DNA of 64,000 nt from an uncultured Alkalilimnicola sp. (GTDB lineage: Bacteria > Pseudomonadota > Gammaproteobacteria > Nitrococcales > AK92), in the NCBI GenBank assembly GCA_937951875.1, contig CALGAN010000028.1, forward strand, positions 1-64,000. The letters run 5' to 3'. Position 1 is the first letter of the stretch; the number at the start of each line of letters is the position of its first letter. Below the pieces are notes generated by a model that saw only the letters and a list, made by a program, of their open reading frames with translations, was not told the origin of the DNA and searched no databases. The position numbers and the translations under genes are program-made. Of the stretch, positions 35,385 to 43,251 are shown one piece after another.

Positions 35385-35421
35385 ACTATTTGAGTCAAAT
35401 TTCTTAATAGTCTAATTTCTT
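35385..35421. promoter_or_regulatory. AT-rich repeat cluster in divergent promoter region
   Basis: ACTATT (35385-35390) and AATAGT (35406-35411) form an inverted repeat, and AATTTCTT occurs twice (35398-35405 and 35414-35421), 16 bp apart. This is the AT-rich centre of the 282-bp region between the PETase-like gene and the DJ-1/PfpI gene, where both promoters should be. Tandem direct repeats would suit an AraC-type regulator. Confidence 0.35.
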
Positions 35422-35560
35422 GCGCTGCAGAGCGGCCGTCTCCGCCGCGCCTGTTGCCCTCTTTCCTCCGAGCGCCGATCGCGATCTTGCTGCGCGCCTT
35501 GCGAAAGCTTGGTCGCGCGCGCAGTTATGGGCGATTGCATTGCTGCAGGGAGGCAAGGTC

Positions 35561-36778
35561 ATGGCAACCAAGCGTGCTGCGCGCTGGCGCGCTGCCGGCC
35601 GGGCGCGTCGGGGGCTGGTTGGATGCTTTCAGGCCTTCGTGCTGTCGCTGTGCGCGGCGGTAGCGGTGACCGGCTGTGGCGACGACCTGCCGCTGCCGCC
35701 GCCGCCGGCCGACGCGGCCGCCGGCGGTGAGCGCCAGGCGACGGCGTTCCTGGAAGCCATGCGGCCGCGCGGTCCGGGCCGGCCGGTGGTGGCCGTGCTT
35801 GCCCGCAACGAAGGCACGGAGCTCACCGATTTCCTGGTGACGCACGGCGTGCTGCGGCGCGCCGATGTGGCCGAGGTCCGAGCGGTCGCGCCCCGGCGCG
35901 GTCGGGTGCGCCTGTATCCGGCGCTGGAAGTCGAGATCGACCAGGATCTCGCCGCCTTCGATCGGGCTTACCCCGATGGCGCCGACTACGTGATCGTGCC
36001 GGCGCTGGACGACGCCGACGACCCGGTCATCAATGACTGGCTGCAGCGGCAGGCGGCGCGCGGTGCGCGCATCGTCGCGGTCTGCGCCGGCACGCTGATA
36101 CTGGGGCATGCCGGCCTGCTCGACGGACGGCGCTTCACCAGCCACTGGTATTTCCGCGGCGCGTTGCTGGAGCGCCATCCCAGCGCCCGCTACGTGCCGC
36201 ACCAGCGTTATGTGGCCGACGGCGCGATCGCTACCACCACCGGGATCACTGCGTCGATCCCGGCCATGCTGGCCCTGGTGGAGGCCATCGGCGGTCGCGA
36301 GCGGGCGCGTGAGGTCGCCGCGGAGCTGGGCGTGGACGCCTGGAGCCCGGTGCACGACAGCTCGCCGTACGGTCTGACCTTCGGCCGCGCCACGGATTAT
36401 CTGCTCAGCAAGGCGGCTTTCTGGCGCAATCAGCGGTGGCGCGTGGACGTGCGCAACGGCATGGACGACGAGGCGTTGGCGCTGGCCGTCGATGCCTGGA
36501 CTCGCACCGGCCACGTTAGGGTAGTGCCCGCGGCCGAGGCCGGGACGGTGACCTTGCGCAGCGGCCTGGTGCTGGTCACGCCGCCCGTCGATGCCGACCT
36601 GCCGCGCTTGCCGCTGACGGCCGGGCTGAAGCCGGTGCAGCAATTCCGACGCACTCTGTGCGAGATCGGGGTGGGCTACGGGGAGGCGCGCCTGGCGTGG
36701 GTGAAGATAGAGCTGGAGTACGGCGAGGCGCTGGATTGCGCGGGCACGCCGCCGGCCCGGGAGGGAGGCCGGGCGTGA
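35561..36778 (+). CDS. Predicted lipoprotein of the DJ-1/PfpI (GATase1-like) family
   Basis: 405 residues. N-terminal signal with lipobox AVTGC (C39), then a Pro-rich linker, then a DJ-1/PfpI-type domain (about 75-265) with nucleophile-elbow cysteine C175 in VCAGTLILG and TTGITASIPAMLALVEAIGG, as in the N-terminal half of GlxA-type AraC regulators. There is no C-terminal AraC helix-turn-helix; the last 140 residues are unrecognised. ATG at 35561 has AGGGAGG upstream. Divergent from the PETase-like gene and followed by another exported hydrolase. Exported members of this family are uncommon; function is unknown. Confidence 0.8.
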   Translation: MATKRAARWRAAGRARRGLVGCFQAFVLSLCAAVAVTGCGDDLPLPPPPADAAAGGERQATAFLEAMRPRGPGRPVVAVLARNEGTELTDFLVTHGVLRRADVAEVRAVAPRRGRVRLYPALEVEIDQDLAAFDRAYPDGADYVIVPALDDADDPVINDWLQRQAARGARIVAVCAGTLILGHAGLLDGRRFTSHWYFRGALLERHPSARYVPHQRYVADGAIATTTGITASIPAMLALVEAIGGRERAREVAAELGVDAWSPVHDSSPYGLTFGRATDYLLSKAAFWRNQRWRVDVRNGMDDEALALAVDAWTRTGHVRVVPAAEAGTVTLRSGLVLVTPPVDADLPRLPLTAGLKPVQQFRRTLCEIGVGYGEARLAWVKIELEYGEALDCAGTPPAREGGRA

Positions 36779-36797
36779 GCGGCGGCGTAGAAGCGAT

Positions 36798-36820
36798 GAT
36801 GCATTTGTAAAAAATGCATC
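36798..36820. promoter_or_regulatory. Perfect AT-rich inverted repeat, possible operator
   Basis: GATGCATTT at 36798-36806 and AAATGCATC at 36812-36820 are perfect 9-base arms with spacer GTAAA. It lies 20 bp after the DJ-1/PfpI gene stop and about 200 bp upstream of the next hydrolase. The AT-rich stem and absence of a T-run favour a protein binding site over a terminator. Confidence 0.45.
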
Positions 36821-37013
36821 AAGATCTACCATTTTGGTCGACTTGTCTCTTTTCTGCGTCCGGCTCCGCCGTGGCTGGGGGCACGCTCCGGTTGCGGTGC
36901 GCGCTCGCCGGCGGGTGGCCGCGCGTCAACGGGGGAGGAGGTTAGGGCTTGCGCGCGAGCTGGCCAGGGAGCGGGCGAACAGCAAAACCACAATTCACGG
37001 AGGAAACTACGCC

Positions 37014-37865
37014 ATGCCTATCACAGCCACGCTGCGACGGACGCTGCTCGTCGGCGCGTTCATCGGGTTGTTCCCGCTGTCGGCCGGGGCGCTCAACCCG
37101 CCGACCACGCCGGAGCCGCCGCCGACGGGCGGTGGCGGCGGCACCTTGCCGCCGGTGAGCCGGGTCGATGTCGACGGGCCGTTCGCTACCACCATCGACC
37201 GCAACGCAGGGCCGACCCGCTCCGGTTGGGTGGTGCGGCCCACCAATCTCGGCGCCAACGGCCTGCAGCACCCGATCTTCATCTGGGGGCCGGGGGCGGC
37301 TTCGCGGCCGAGCGACTACGAGGATCATCTGCGCCGCATCGCCTCGCACGGCTTCGTGGTCTACTCGGAGGAATCGTCGTCGCAGGGCTCCGAGATGGGG
37401 CGGGCCCTGGATTGGTTGATCACCCAGAACGGCCGCGTGACCAGCACCTACTACCAGAAGCTCGATACCACCCGGATTGCGCTGGGTGGCCATTCGCGCG
37501 GTTCGATAGCGACCTTCGCCAACGGCTCGGATCCGCGCATCGCCACCACCATCCATGTGGCTGGCGGTTCGTTCGACGGCAACGGTCCGTCCAGTCTGCA
37601 CAAGCCCGCGGCGATCGTCTGCGCCGCCAACGACCTCCTGGCGACCGGCAACTGCCGCCGCGATTACGCCAACTCCACGGTGCCAACGTGGTTCACGATC
37701 ATGCGCGATTCCGACCACATCAGCGCCGCCCGCGACGGTTTGCCGATCATCGTCGCCTGGCTGCGCTGGCACCTGGGCGGCGAGACCGAGCGCCGCGGCA
37801 TGTTCATCGGTCCGAACTGCGATTTCTGCGGCGCCGGCTACGAGACGTACTACAAAAACTGGTGA
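37014..37865 (+). CDS. Secreted alpha/beta hydrolase with GHSRG nucleophile
   Basis: 283 residues: signal peptide (1-26, ending LSAGA), a Pro/Gly linker (29-47), then an alpha/beta-hydrolase domain with GGHSRGS (S161), D207 in AANDLL and H235 in DSDHIS as the probable triad. SHGFVVYSEES and the fold order resemble the dienelactone/chlorophyllase-PETase clan, but it is clearly distinct from the PETase-like protein. Cysteine pairs C203/C214 and C269/C272 may form disulfides. ATG at 37014 has CGGAGG upstream. Its first five residues (MPITA) are the same as in the PETase-like protein. Likely esterase; substrate unknown. Confidence 0.88.
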   Translation: MPITATLRRTLLVGAFIGLFPLSAGALNPPTTPEPPPTGGGGGTLPPVSRVDVDGPFATTIDRNAGPTRSGWVVRPTNLGANGLQHPIFIWGPGAASRPSDYEDHLRRIASHGFVVYSEESSSQGSEMGRALDWLITQNGRVTSTYYQKLDTTRIALGGHSRGSIATFANGSDPRIATTIHVAGGSFDGNGPSSLHKPAAIVCAANDLLATGNCRRDYANSTVPTWFTIMRDSDHISAARDGLPIIVAWLRWHLGGETERRGMFIGPNCDFCGAGYETYYKNW

Positions 37866-37932
37866 CACGGCGGCCCGTCCCGCCCGGCGTGCCGCCGGGC
37901 GGCTTCGCGGCGCCGGACACTAGCGCCCGGCG

Positions 37933-38394
37933 TTACACCCAACGCCGTACCCGCGCGCAGTAACGGCGGTACTCCTCGCTGAACAACGCCTCCAGCGCCC
38001 GTTCCTCGGGTGCGATCTGGAAGCGGTTCATGTAGGACACGAAGCCAGCGACGCACAACAGGCTCCACGGGAACGCCAGCCACGCCGATAGCGCGACCAG
38101 CAGCAAGGCCATGGCAACGTACATGGGATTGCGCGTGTACCGGTAGATGCCCGAGGTCACCAGCGCCGAGGCCGCTTCCGGCTGTAAGGGATTGACTGTG
38201 GTGCGCGCCCGTCGGAACGACACCACCGCCGCGACGCCGAATACCGCGGCGGCCAGCACGGCCGCGAGCGTGATGGCGGTTTTCGCGATCGGGCTCAGGT
38301 CGAGGGCGGGCGCGAAGCGGGAGAGCACCCACATGGCCAAGCCGAAGCAGACGGCGACCAGGAGCGGCGGGATCTTTTTGTCCAGGTAATGCAT
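37933..38394 (-). CDS. ICMT/PEMT-like integral membrane methyltransferase
   Basis: 153 residues with about four membrane helices and the C-terminal signature of the isoprenylcysteine carboxyl methyltransferase/phospholipid methyltransferase family: TSGIYRYTRNPMYVAM, EERALEALFSEEYRRYCARVRRW. Uses S-adenosylmethionine; the methyl acceptor in bacteria is mostly unknown. Converges with the GHSRG hydrolase (67 bp). GGAGAT precedes the ATG by eight bases. Confidence 0.88.
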   Translation of the reverse strand: MHYLDKKIPPLLVAVCFGLAMWVLSRFAPALDLSPIAKTAITLAAVLAAAVFGVAAVVSFRRARTTVNPLQPEAASALVTSGIYRYTRNPMYVAMALLLVALSAWLAFPWSLLCVAGFVSYMNRFQIAPEERALEALFSEEYRRYCARVRRWV

Positions 38395-38590
38395 GAGACG
38401 GATCTCCGGGGCGGGTGGCCGCGGCGTCCGCGAGGGCGGTCACCCAAGACAACACGAGCGGCGGCGCGCGGTTCGGTCAGCGAGTGTCCTGGATTGCTGG
38501 AGATCGGTTCAAGGGGAGGGCGGGCGACGACAGACGAAAAAAGGGGCGCTGCGCGAGCGCCCCTGTGGCGGATGCGGCGTAGAGTTCGCC

Positions 38591-40513
38591 TTACTGTTGG
38601 AGATAGTCGCGGAACTGCACCGTTACCGTGCGGACCTGCTCGGACGACCAGTTCGGCACGTTGATCACCTGCTTGGCGCCGTTGCCGCCGCGCGGCGTGA
38701 GCTCGATGCGGATCGTGCCGTTGGGCGGCGAGCTGGCCGGAATGTACAGGTCGAGACCCGACATGAACGGCAGCAGACTGAACACCGGATCCGGCACCTC
38801 CAGGTTGCTGACGCCGTCGGAATTGCGGTCGTGCAGGAAGATCGCGCTCAGCCGCTTGAGGAGCGGCGCGACCTGCGGTGTGATCACGTTGACGCTGTCG
38901 ACCGTCAGCACATCGTTATGCCCGTCCTGATCGCCCCAGAGCTCCTTGTCGCGGCTGATCATCAGGTTGGTGTGGTTGGGGCTGCGGTGCAGCAAGGCGC
39001 CGACGCCCGTGCCGGGATTCGAGGTGTTCAGCCGGATGAAATAGTTATCCCGGTAGAACGGCTCCCGGTAGAAGTAGTGGTCGTTGTTCGCGCTTTCGCG
39101 CATCAGGACGAACTCGTAGGTCGCGCCTTTCTCCACACGGAACGGCCCCCAGCGGCCGTCCTCGCCGATCGGCTGGGTGTGCAGCGGGGTTTCGCCGCGG
39201 CGCATGCCCGTGTCGGGATCGACCGGATAGATGGCCAGCGTGGTGCCGGCGGCGCCGACGTTCTGCGGGAAGATGTTGGCCCGGCCGACCAGCCAGACGT
39301 GGTCGCCCTCAGCTACCGGCGCATGGATGGTGCCCGGCTCCTTGCCATTGAAGAAGCGGTAGATCCGCGCGAACGATTCGGCCGAGGTGGCCACCTCGAT
39401 ATGGCCCACCGGGTTATCCGCCGGCGGATAGACGTTTTCCGCGCCGCCCACTTCGAGCTCCACGTACTGGCCCCAGAGCGCCAGGGTCGGCACGCCGCCG
39501 GGCGGCGCATCCGCCGCGGCGCCGTCGATGTTGACATAGCGCTCGATCCGGGCGGCCCGGTTCGGGTCGCGCAGGTACATCATGCTGACGCCGGTGCCCA
39601 TGGAGTGGCCGATGAGGTTGACCTTGTCGTGCCCGGAAATGCGCCGCAGATGATCGATGATGGCGTCGATCTGCAGGTTGCGTTGGGCCGCCTGAGCCTC
39701 GTCGGTCGGGCTCTGACCGGTGTTGGTGTCGTACTCGTAGACGGCCAGGTAGGTGCGGGGATAGCCGTTGGCCAGGAACCGCTCGGCCTGGGACTCGAAC
39801 TGGGAAGCGGAGCCAGCGCCGCCGTGGATGAACAGCACCGGCCGCAGGCTATGGTCGACCGGCTTGCCGGCGATCAGGTCGAGCACGTCCTGCAAATGGA
39901 ACCAGGCCAGGAACCGGTCGGCGAGCGAGCGCCGCTGGTCGTTGGCGTTCTCGGCGAACACGCCCGCCGCGTTCAGCTGCTCGAACAGGCCGTCGGTACC
40001 AGTCATCGCCGCCTCGAACGCGGGCGTGTCCGAGAAGATCTCCGGCGAGGGCAGTGGGTTGGCCTGCAGATACTTGCCGATGGTTTCCCGCGCGGTGGCG
40101 TTGATGCGGATGCCGTTGAGCAGGTTGCCGTCGTCGTCCAGGCTGATCAGCAGGCGGGCCATGTTGATCAGCATCGAATTGGTGCTATCGGCCGCGACGG
40201 CGGGCACGATTTCCTCGAACGCGAGCTTCTGCCCAGCGGGAGCGCTGCCCAGCACGATGCCGGCGACCGAGAGGGTGATGGTTTCGCCCTCCCGATAGTG
40301 GAATTTGCCGTCCTCGCCGATGATGCCTTCCTGCGTTTCCGTCCGATAGTTCAGGCCGCTGATCAGGCCGTCCAGGAATACGCCTTCCGACGTCCTCGCC
40401 TGATCGTTGGAATTGGAATCGGAACCGCAGGCCGTCAGCAGGGCTACCACCAGCCCCGCCGCCATGAGCGTCGCCGCCCGCGTCAAGCCGATCCGTTTAC
40501 TGCGGATTCTCAT
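38591..40513 (-). CDS. Lipase-like lipoprotein (alpha/beta hydrolase with extra domains)
   Basis: 640 residues. Lipoprotein signal with lipobox LTAC (C29) and a Ser/Asn/Asp-rich linker; an N-terminal domain (about 44-110) with the DGLISGLNY...GEDGKFHYREG pattern common in gammaproteobacterial surface lipoproteins; then an alpha/beta-hydrolase domain with oxyanion segment VLFIHGG (227-232) and nucleophile elbow GHSMGTG (S304); then about 240 residues of beta-rich C-terminal domain. Likely a surface lipase or esterase. In the same island as the PETase-like protein. Acid and His triad members were not assigned with confidence. Confidence 0.88.
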   Translation of the reverse strand: MRIRSKRIGLTRAATLMAAGLVVALLTACGSDSNSNDQARTSEGVFLDGLISGLNYRTETQEGIIGEDGKFHYREGETITLSVAGIVLGSAPAGQKLAFEEIVPAVAADSTNSMLINMARLLISLDDDGNLLNGIRINATARETIGKYLQANPLPSPEIFSDTPAFEAAMTGTDGLFEQLNAAGVFAENANDQRRSLADRFLAWFHLQDVLDLIAGKPVDHSLRPVLFIHGGAGSASQFESQAERFLANGYPRTYLAVYEYDTNTGQSPTDEAQAAQRNLQIDAIIDHLRRISGHDKVNLIGHSMGTGVSMMYLRDPNRAARIERYVNIDGAAADAPPGGVPTLALWGQYVELEVGGAENVYPPADNPVGHIEVATSAESFARIYRFFNGKEPGTIHAPVAEGDHVWLVGRANIFPQNVGAAGTTLAIYPVDPDTGMRRGETPLHTQPIGEDGRWGPFRVEKGATYEFVLMRESANNDHYFYREPFYRDNYFIRLNTSNPGTGVGALLHRSPNHTNLMISRDKELWGDQDGHNDVLTVDSVNVITPQVAPLLKRLSAIFLHDRNSDGVSNLEVPDPVFSLLPFMSGLDLYIPASSPPNGTIRIELTPRGGNGAKQVINVPNWSSEQVRTVTVQFRDYLQQ

Positions 40514-40627
40514 CGATCGTCTCCTCCTGCCGGTTTGCCCGGTCTTTGTGTTACGCCTGAGGTACAGGCTGGAGACGACGCTAACAAAGGCCGCTGGCGG
40601 AGACTTGAATGTATTTGTCCGGCGCGC

Positions 40628-41059
40628 TCAGCCGCCTTGCCGCAGCGCCTCGATTTCCGCAACGAAGCGTTCTTGATGGCGCGGCGAGACGAGCAGCGAG
40701 CGGTTGGGACGGTAGTCGATGCGCAGCCGCTCGATGGACAGCGCCGGATTGGATTGCAGCGACAGACAGGGCGAGATGGAGGTGATCGACGCGATCGGTA
40801 TGCGCCAGCGGAACGGGCCGCAGCGCACCCGCAGCAGCCGTTGGCCGTGGTCGATGACGTAGCGCGTGCCCAGCAGGATCGACAGCGGCAGGACCAGGCC
40901 GATCAGGGCGCCGGCGAGTGCCGACCCCCACTGCTCGGGGGCGTGCCAAAGCATGTCGACCACGCCGTAGGCGGTGATCGCCATGGCGGCGCCGAGCGCC
41001 ACCAGCAGCCAGCCGTCGATCTTCGATCGGTATACGGAAACGGCGGATTTCGGAGCCAT
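40628..41059 (-). CDS. Small membrane protein with bacterial PH domain
   Basis: 143 residues: two hydrophobic helices (about 15-35 and 44-64) followed by a bPH-type beta-rich domain (LLRVRCGPFRWRIPIASITSISP). Similar small proteins are widespread and of unknown function. It shares its strand with the glycosyltransferase (28 bp gap), so the two may be co-transcribed. Confidence 0.8.
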   Translation of the reverse strand: MAPKSAVSVYRSKIDGWLLVALGAAMAITAYGVVDMLWHAPEQWGSALAGALIGLVLPLSILLGTRYVIDHGQRLLRVRCGPFRWRIPIASITSISPCLSLQSNPALSIERLRIDYRPNRSLLVSPRHQERFVAEIEALRQGG

Positions 41060-41086
41060 GATGGGCGCGATTCTACGGGATACGGC

Positions 41087-42229
41087 TCAAAAATGCCGTG
41101 CCTTGATCTTCGCCAGCGGGTAGCGCGTACCGCGCCACTCGATCTCCTGGCGGAGCTGCGCCCGGAGGGCAGCGCGCCACCAGGTATAGAGCGTCAGCGC
41201 TTGCGCCGGCCAAAGATAGAGCAGGCAATCGAGACTCCAGTTCGCCCGCCGCGCCAGCTGCCCCTGCAGGAGCAGACTGACGGCGATGGTGGCCAGGTTG
41301 AGGGCGAACGCCGCGCCGTCGGTCAGGAACAGGCCCAGTACCGGCCAGAACGCCATCAGCGCGGCGACCGCGGTGGCCGCCGTCAGCTTCACGAAGCTGT
41401 AGTCGAAGCCGCTGAAGATGTTTTTCTCCAGACCGAGGATTATCTCTCTCGGCGTGCGGTACCAGGCGACCGCCAGCAGGCCCTGGCCGAACAGCGCGTC
41501 GGCGCGGGCGCCGTTGCGTTTCAGGAGCTTGCCCAGCATCAGGTCGTCCAGCGGCGCCAAGGCGAGTGGGGCGTGCCCGCCCGCTTCACGGTACTTCCGC
41601 GCCCGCACCAGATTGAAGGCGCCGATGCCGATGTAGCGGCGGCGCGCGTGCGTCACCCGCCAGGGCTGGAACATGCCGATCATGCCGGCCACGAACAGCA
41701 CCAGCATCGCTCGCAGCAGGCGGTTATCCGCCAGCAAGTCGGGAAACACCACCAGATGGTCCAGCTGTCGGCGCTGCGCATAGCTCACGGCCCGCGCCAA
41801 GCAGTCTGGGGCGAACAGCACGTCCGCGTCGGTGAACAGCAGGAACTCGCCGCTAGCCTGCGCGGCTCCCAGGTGCAGGGCATGGGTCTTGCCCAACCAG
41901 TCCGGCGGTAGGGACCGCACTTGGATCACCCGCAGCCGTGGCTCCTGCGCGGTCATGCGCTGCAGGATGGTACCGGTGGCATCGGTGGAGCGGTCGTCGA
42001 CGACGACGATTTCCAGCGCCGGGTAGTCGAGGTTCAGCAGCGACCGCAGCGCCGGCTCGATGGTCGCCGCCTCGTCGCGCGCGGCGATGACCACCGACAG
42101 GCGGGGCAGGGGGCCTTCGACGGGCTGATCGCGCAGGTAGGGGATGCGCCGAATGCCGTACGCGACCAGCGCCACAGCCGCCAGCGTGCCCGCGAACACC
42201 GCCAGCGAAAGCATCGACTGCCAATCCAT
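41087..42229 (-). CDS. Membrane-anchored family 2 glycosyltransferase
   Basis: 380 residues: N-terminal helix (about 5-25), GT-A domain with LSVVIAARDEAATI, VVDDRSTDAT (nucleotide-sugar binding) and FTDADV (DxD-like metal site), LAPLDDLMLGKLLKRNG as the probable catalytic region, and two or three C-terminal helices. Resembles the HpnB/CrtQ-like group acting on membrane-bound acceptors. ATG at 42229 was chosen (AGGTGG eight bases upstream) over a GTG four codons earlier. Acceptor unknown. Confidence 0.88.
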   Translation of the reverse strand: MDWQSMLSLAVFAGTLAAVALVAYGIRRIPYLRDQPVEGPLPRLSVVIAARDEAATIEPALRSLLNLDYPALEIVVVDDRSTDATGTILQRMTAQEPRLRVIQVRSLPPDWLGKTHALHLGAAQASGEFLLFTDADVLFAPDCLARAVSYAQRRQLDHLVVFPDLLADNRLLRAMLVLFVAGMIGMFQPWRVTHARRRYIGIGAFNLVRARKYREAGGHAPLALAPLDDLMLGKLLKRNGARADALFGQGLLAVAWYRTPREIILGLEKNIFSGFDYSFVKLTAATAVAALMAFWPVLGLFLTDGAAFALNLATIAVSLLLQGQLARRANWSLDCLLYLWPAQALTLYTWWRAALRAQLRQEIEWRGTRYPLAKIKARHF

Positions 42230-42549
42230 GCCGAACTCCACCTAGCTGCGGTGAAAGCGAGCGGCGATGGTTGCACCCCGCGAGCGCTCTGTCCAGCCGG
42301 TTCGGGGCCGCCGCCGCACGGTTTTGGGGTGGCCCAAGCGACTGTTACCGAAAGCAAAACCGCCCGTCGGTTAGCCCAATCGGCGCCTTCGTTGTAACAT
42401 GGGTTACTTCGTTCGGACTCCTGAGATCGCCGTGGCCGGTTCTTGCCCGCGGCGGATAAGGTCGTGCCTTATCCCGCAAGGCACGGCGCTTTTCTCAAGG
42501 AAACGGAGCCGGACACGACTCATCCTTCTAACCACAGGGGGGAGCCGAT
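42230..42549. other. Divergent region and long speE leader
   Basis: 320 bp between the glycosyltransferase and speE. Contains a CGGTTTTG...CAAAACCG inverted pair near 42319-42360 and the attenuator-like structure at 42454-42496. No short gene was seen. Confidence 0.5.
42454..42496 (+). promoter_or_regulatory. Attenuator-like leader upstream of speE
   Basis: Two mutually exclusive hairpins. Antiterminator: GGATAAGG (42454-42461) with CCTTATCC (42467-42474). Terminator: CGTGCCTT (42463-42470) with AAGGCACG (42478-42485), extended by two pairs (42461-42462 with 42486-42487) and followed by GCTTTTCT. They share 42461-42474. This is the usual design of transcription attenuation or a riboswitch expression platform, about 55 bp before the speE start. 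No known aptamer was recognised upstream. Confidence 0.55.
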
Positions 42550-43251
42550 ATGTCCGTATTGCCTCGAATTGCCATGCCCGAGTACATCGCTCGCGGTTTC
42601 CCGGTTCTGAAAGAACTTCAGTCGGATTATCAGCACATTGTTATCAGCGAAACGCCGGAATACGGCCGCATGCTGTTTTTGGACGGCGATCTGCAGATCG
42701 CCGAAAGCGACGAAATCTACCATCAGACCATGATCGAGCCCTTGGTGCGGCGCGATGCGCTCGGCAAGGTGCTGATCCTCGGCGGCGGCGACGGCGGCGT
42801 GCTCAAGGCCGCCCTCAGGGAAGGCGCCGAGCGGGCAGTGCTGGTGGACATCGACCCGATGGTGGTGGAGATGTCCGCCCGCTACCTGCCGCGGGTCTGC
42901 GAAGACGCCTTCCAGGCCGACAACGCCGAGCTGGTGATCGGCGACGCGCTCGGCTATCTCGAACAGACCCCGCCTTGCGACGGCATCGTTTACGACCTGA
43001 CCATGGAGCCGGTCGGCGCCGACGAGGACCGCAGCGCCTTCATCGCGCGGGTGCTCGATAACGTCGTCGACCGGCTGACGCCGGACGGGGTGTTCAGCAT
43101 GCAATGCTGCAGCGAACATCAGCCCGAGCTGCGCGAGGAGCTCATGGAAGCGCTGGCGCAGCGTTTCAAGCAGGTCGAGGACCGCGTGGTGGACGTGCCG
43201 TCCTACGGCGAACGCTGGGTATTCGCGTCCGCGGTCGGGCCGAGGCACTGA
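42550..43251 (+). CDS. speE: Spermidine synthase-type aminopropyltransferase
   Basis: 233 residues. Transfers an aminopropyl group from decarboxylated S-adenosylmethionine to a polyamine such as putrescine. Family motifs: YGRMLFLDGDLQIAESDEIYH (42-58), nucleotide-binding LGGGDGG (77-83), VDIDP (99-103), GDAL, and catalytic D149 in YDLTMEPVG, where most family members have a DSTDPxGP-like sequence. About 50 residues shorter than E. coli SpeE. GGGGGAG precedes the ATG. No speD is nearby. Another aminopropyl acceptor is possible because of the altered active-site loop. Confidence 0.85.
   Translation: MSVLPRIAMPEYIARGFPVLKELQSDYQHIVISETPEYGRMLFLDGDLQIAESDEIYHQTMIEPLVRRDALGKVLILGGGDGGVLKAALREGAERAVLVDIDPMVVEMSARYLPRVCEDAFQADNAELVIGDALGYLEQTPPCDGIVYDLTMEPVGADEDRSAFIARVLDNVVDRLTPDGVFSMQCCSEHQPELREELMEALAQRFKQVEDRVVDVPSYGERWVFASAVGPRH

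Noticed and set aside
42419..42430. CTGAGA in the speE leader as a TPP riboswitch signature
   Set aside because: The remaining conserved TPP elements are absent; a six-base match is expected by chance.
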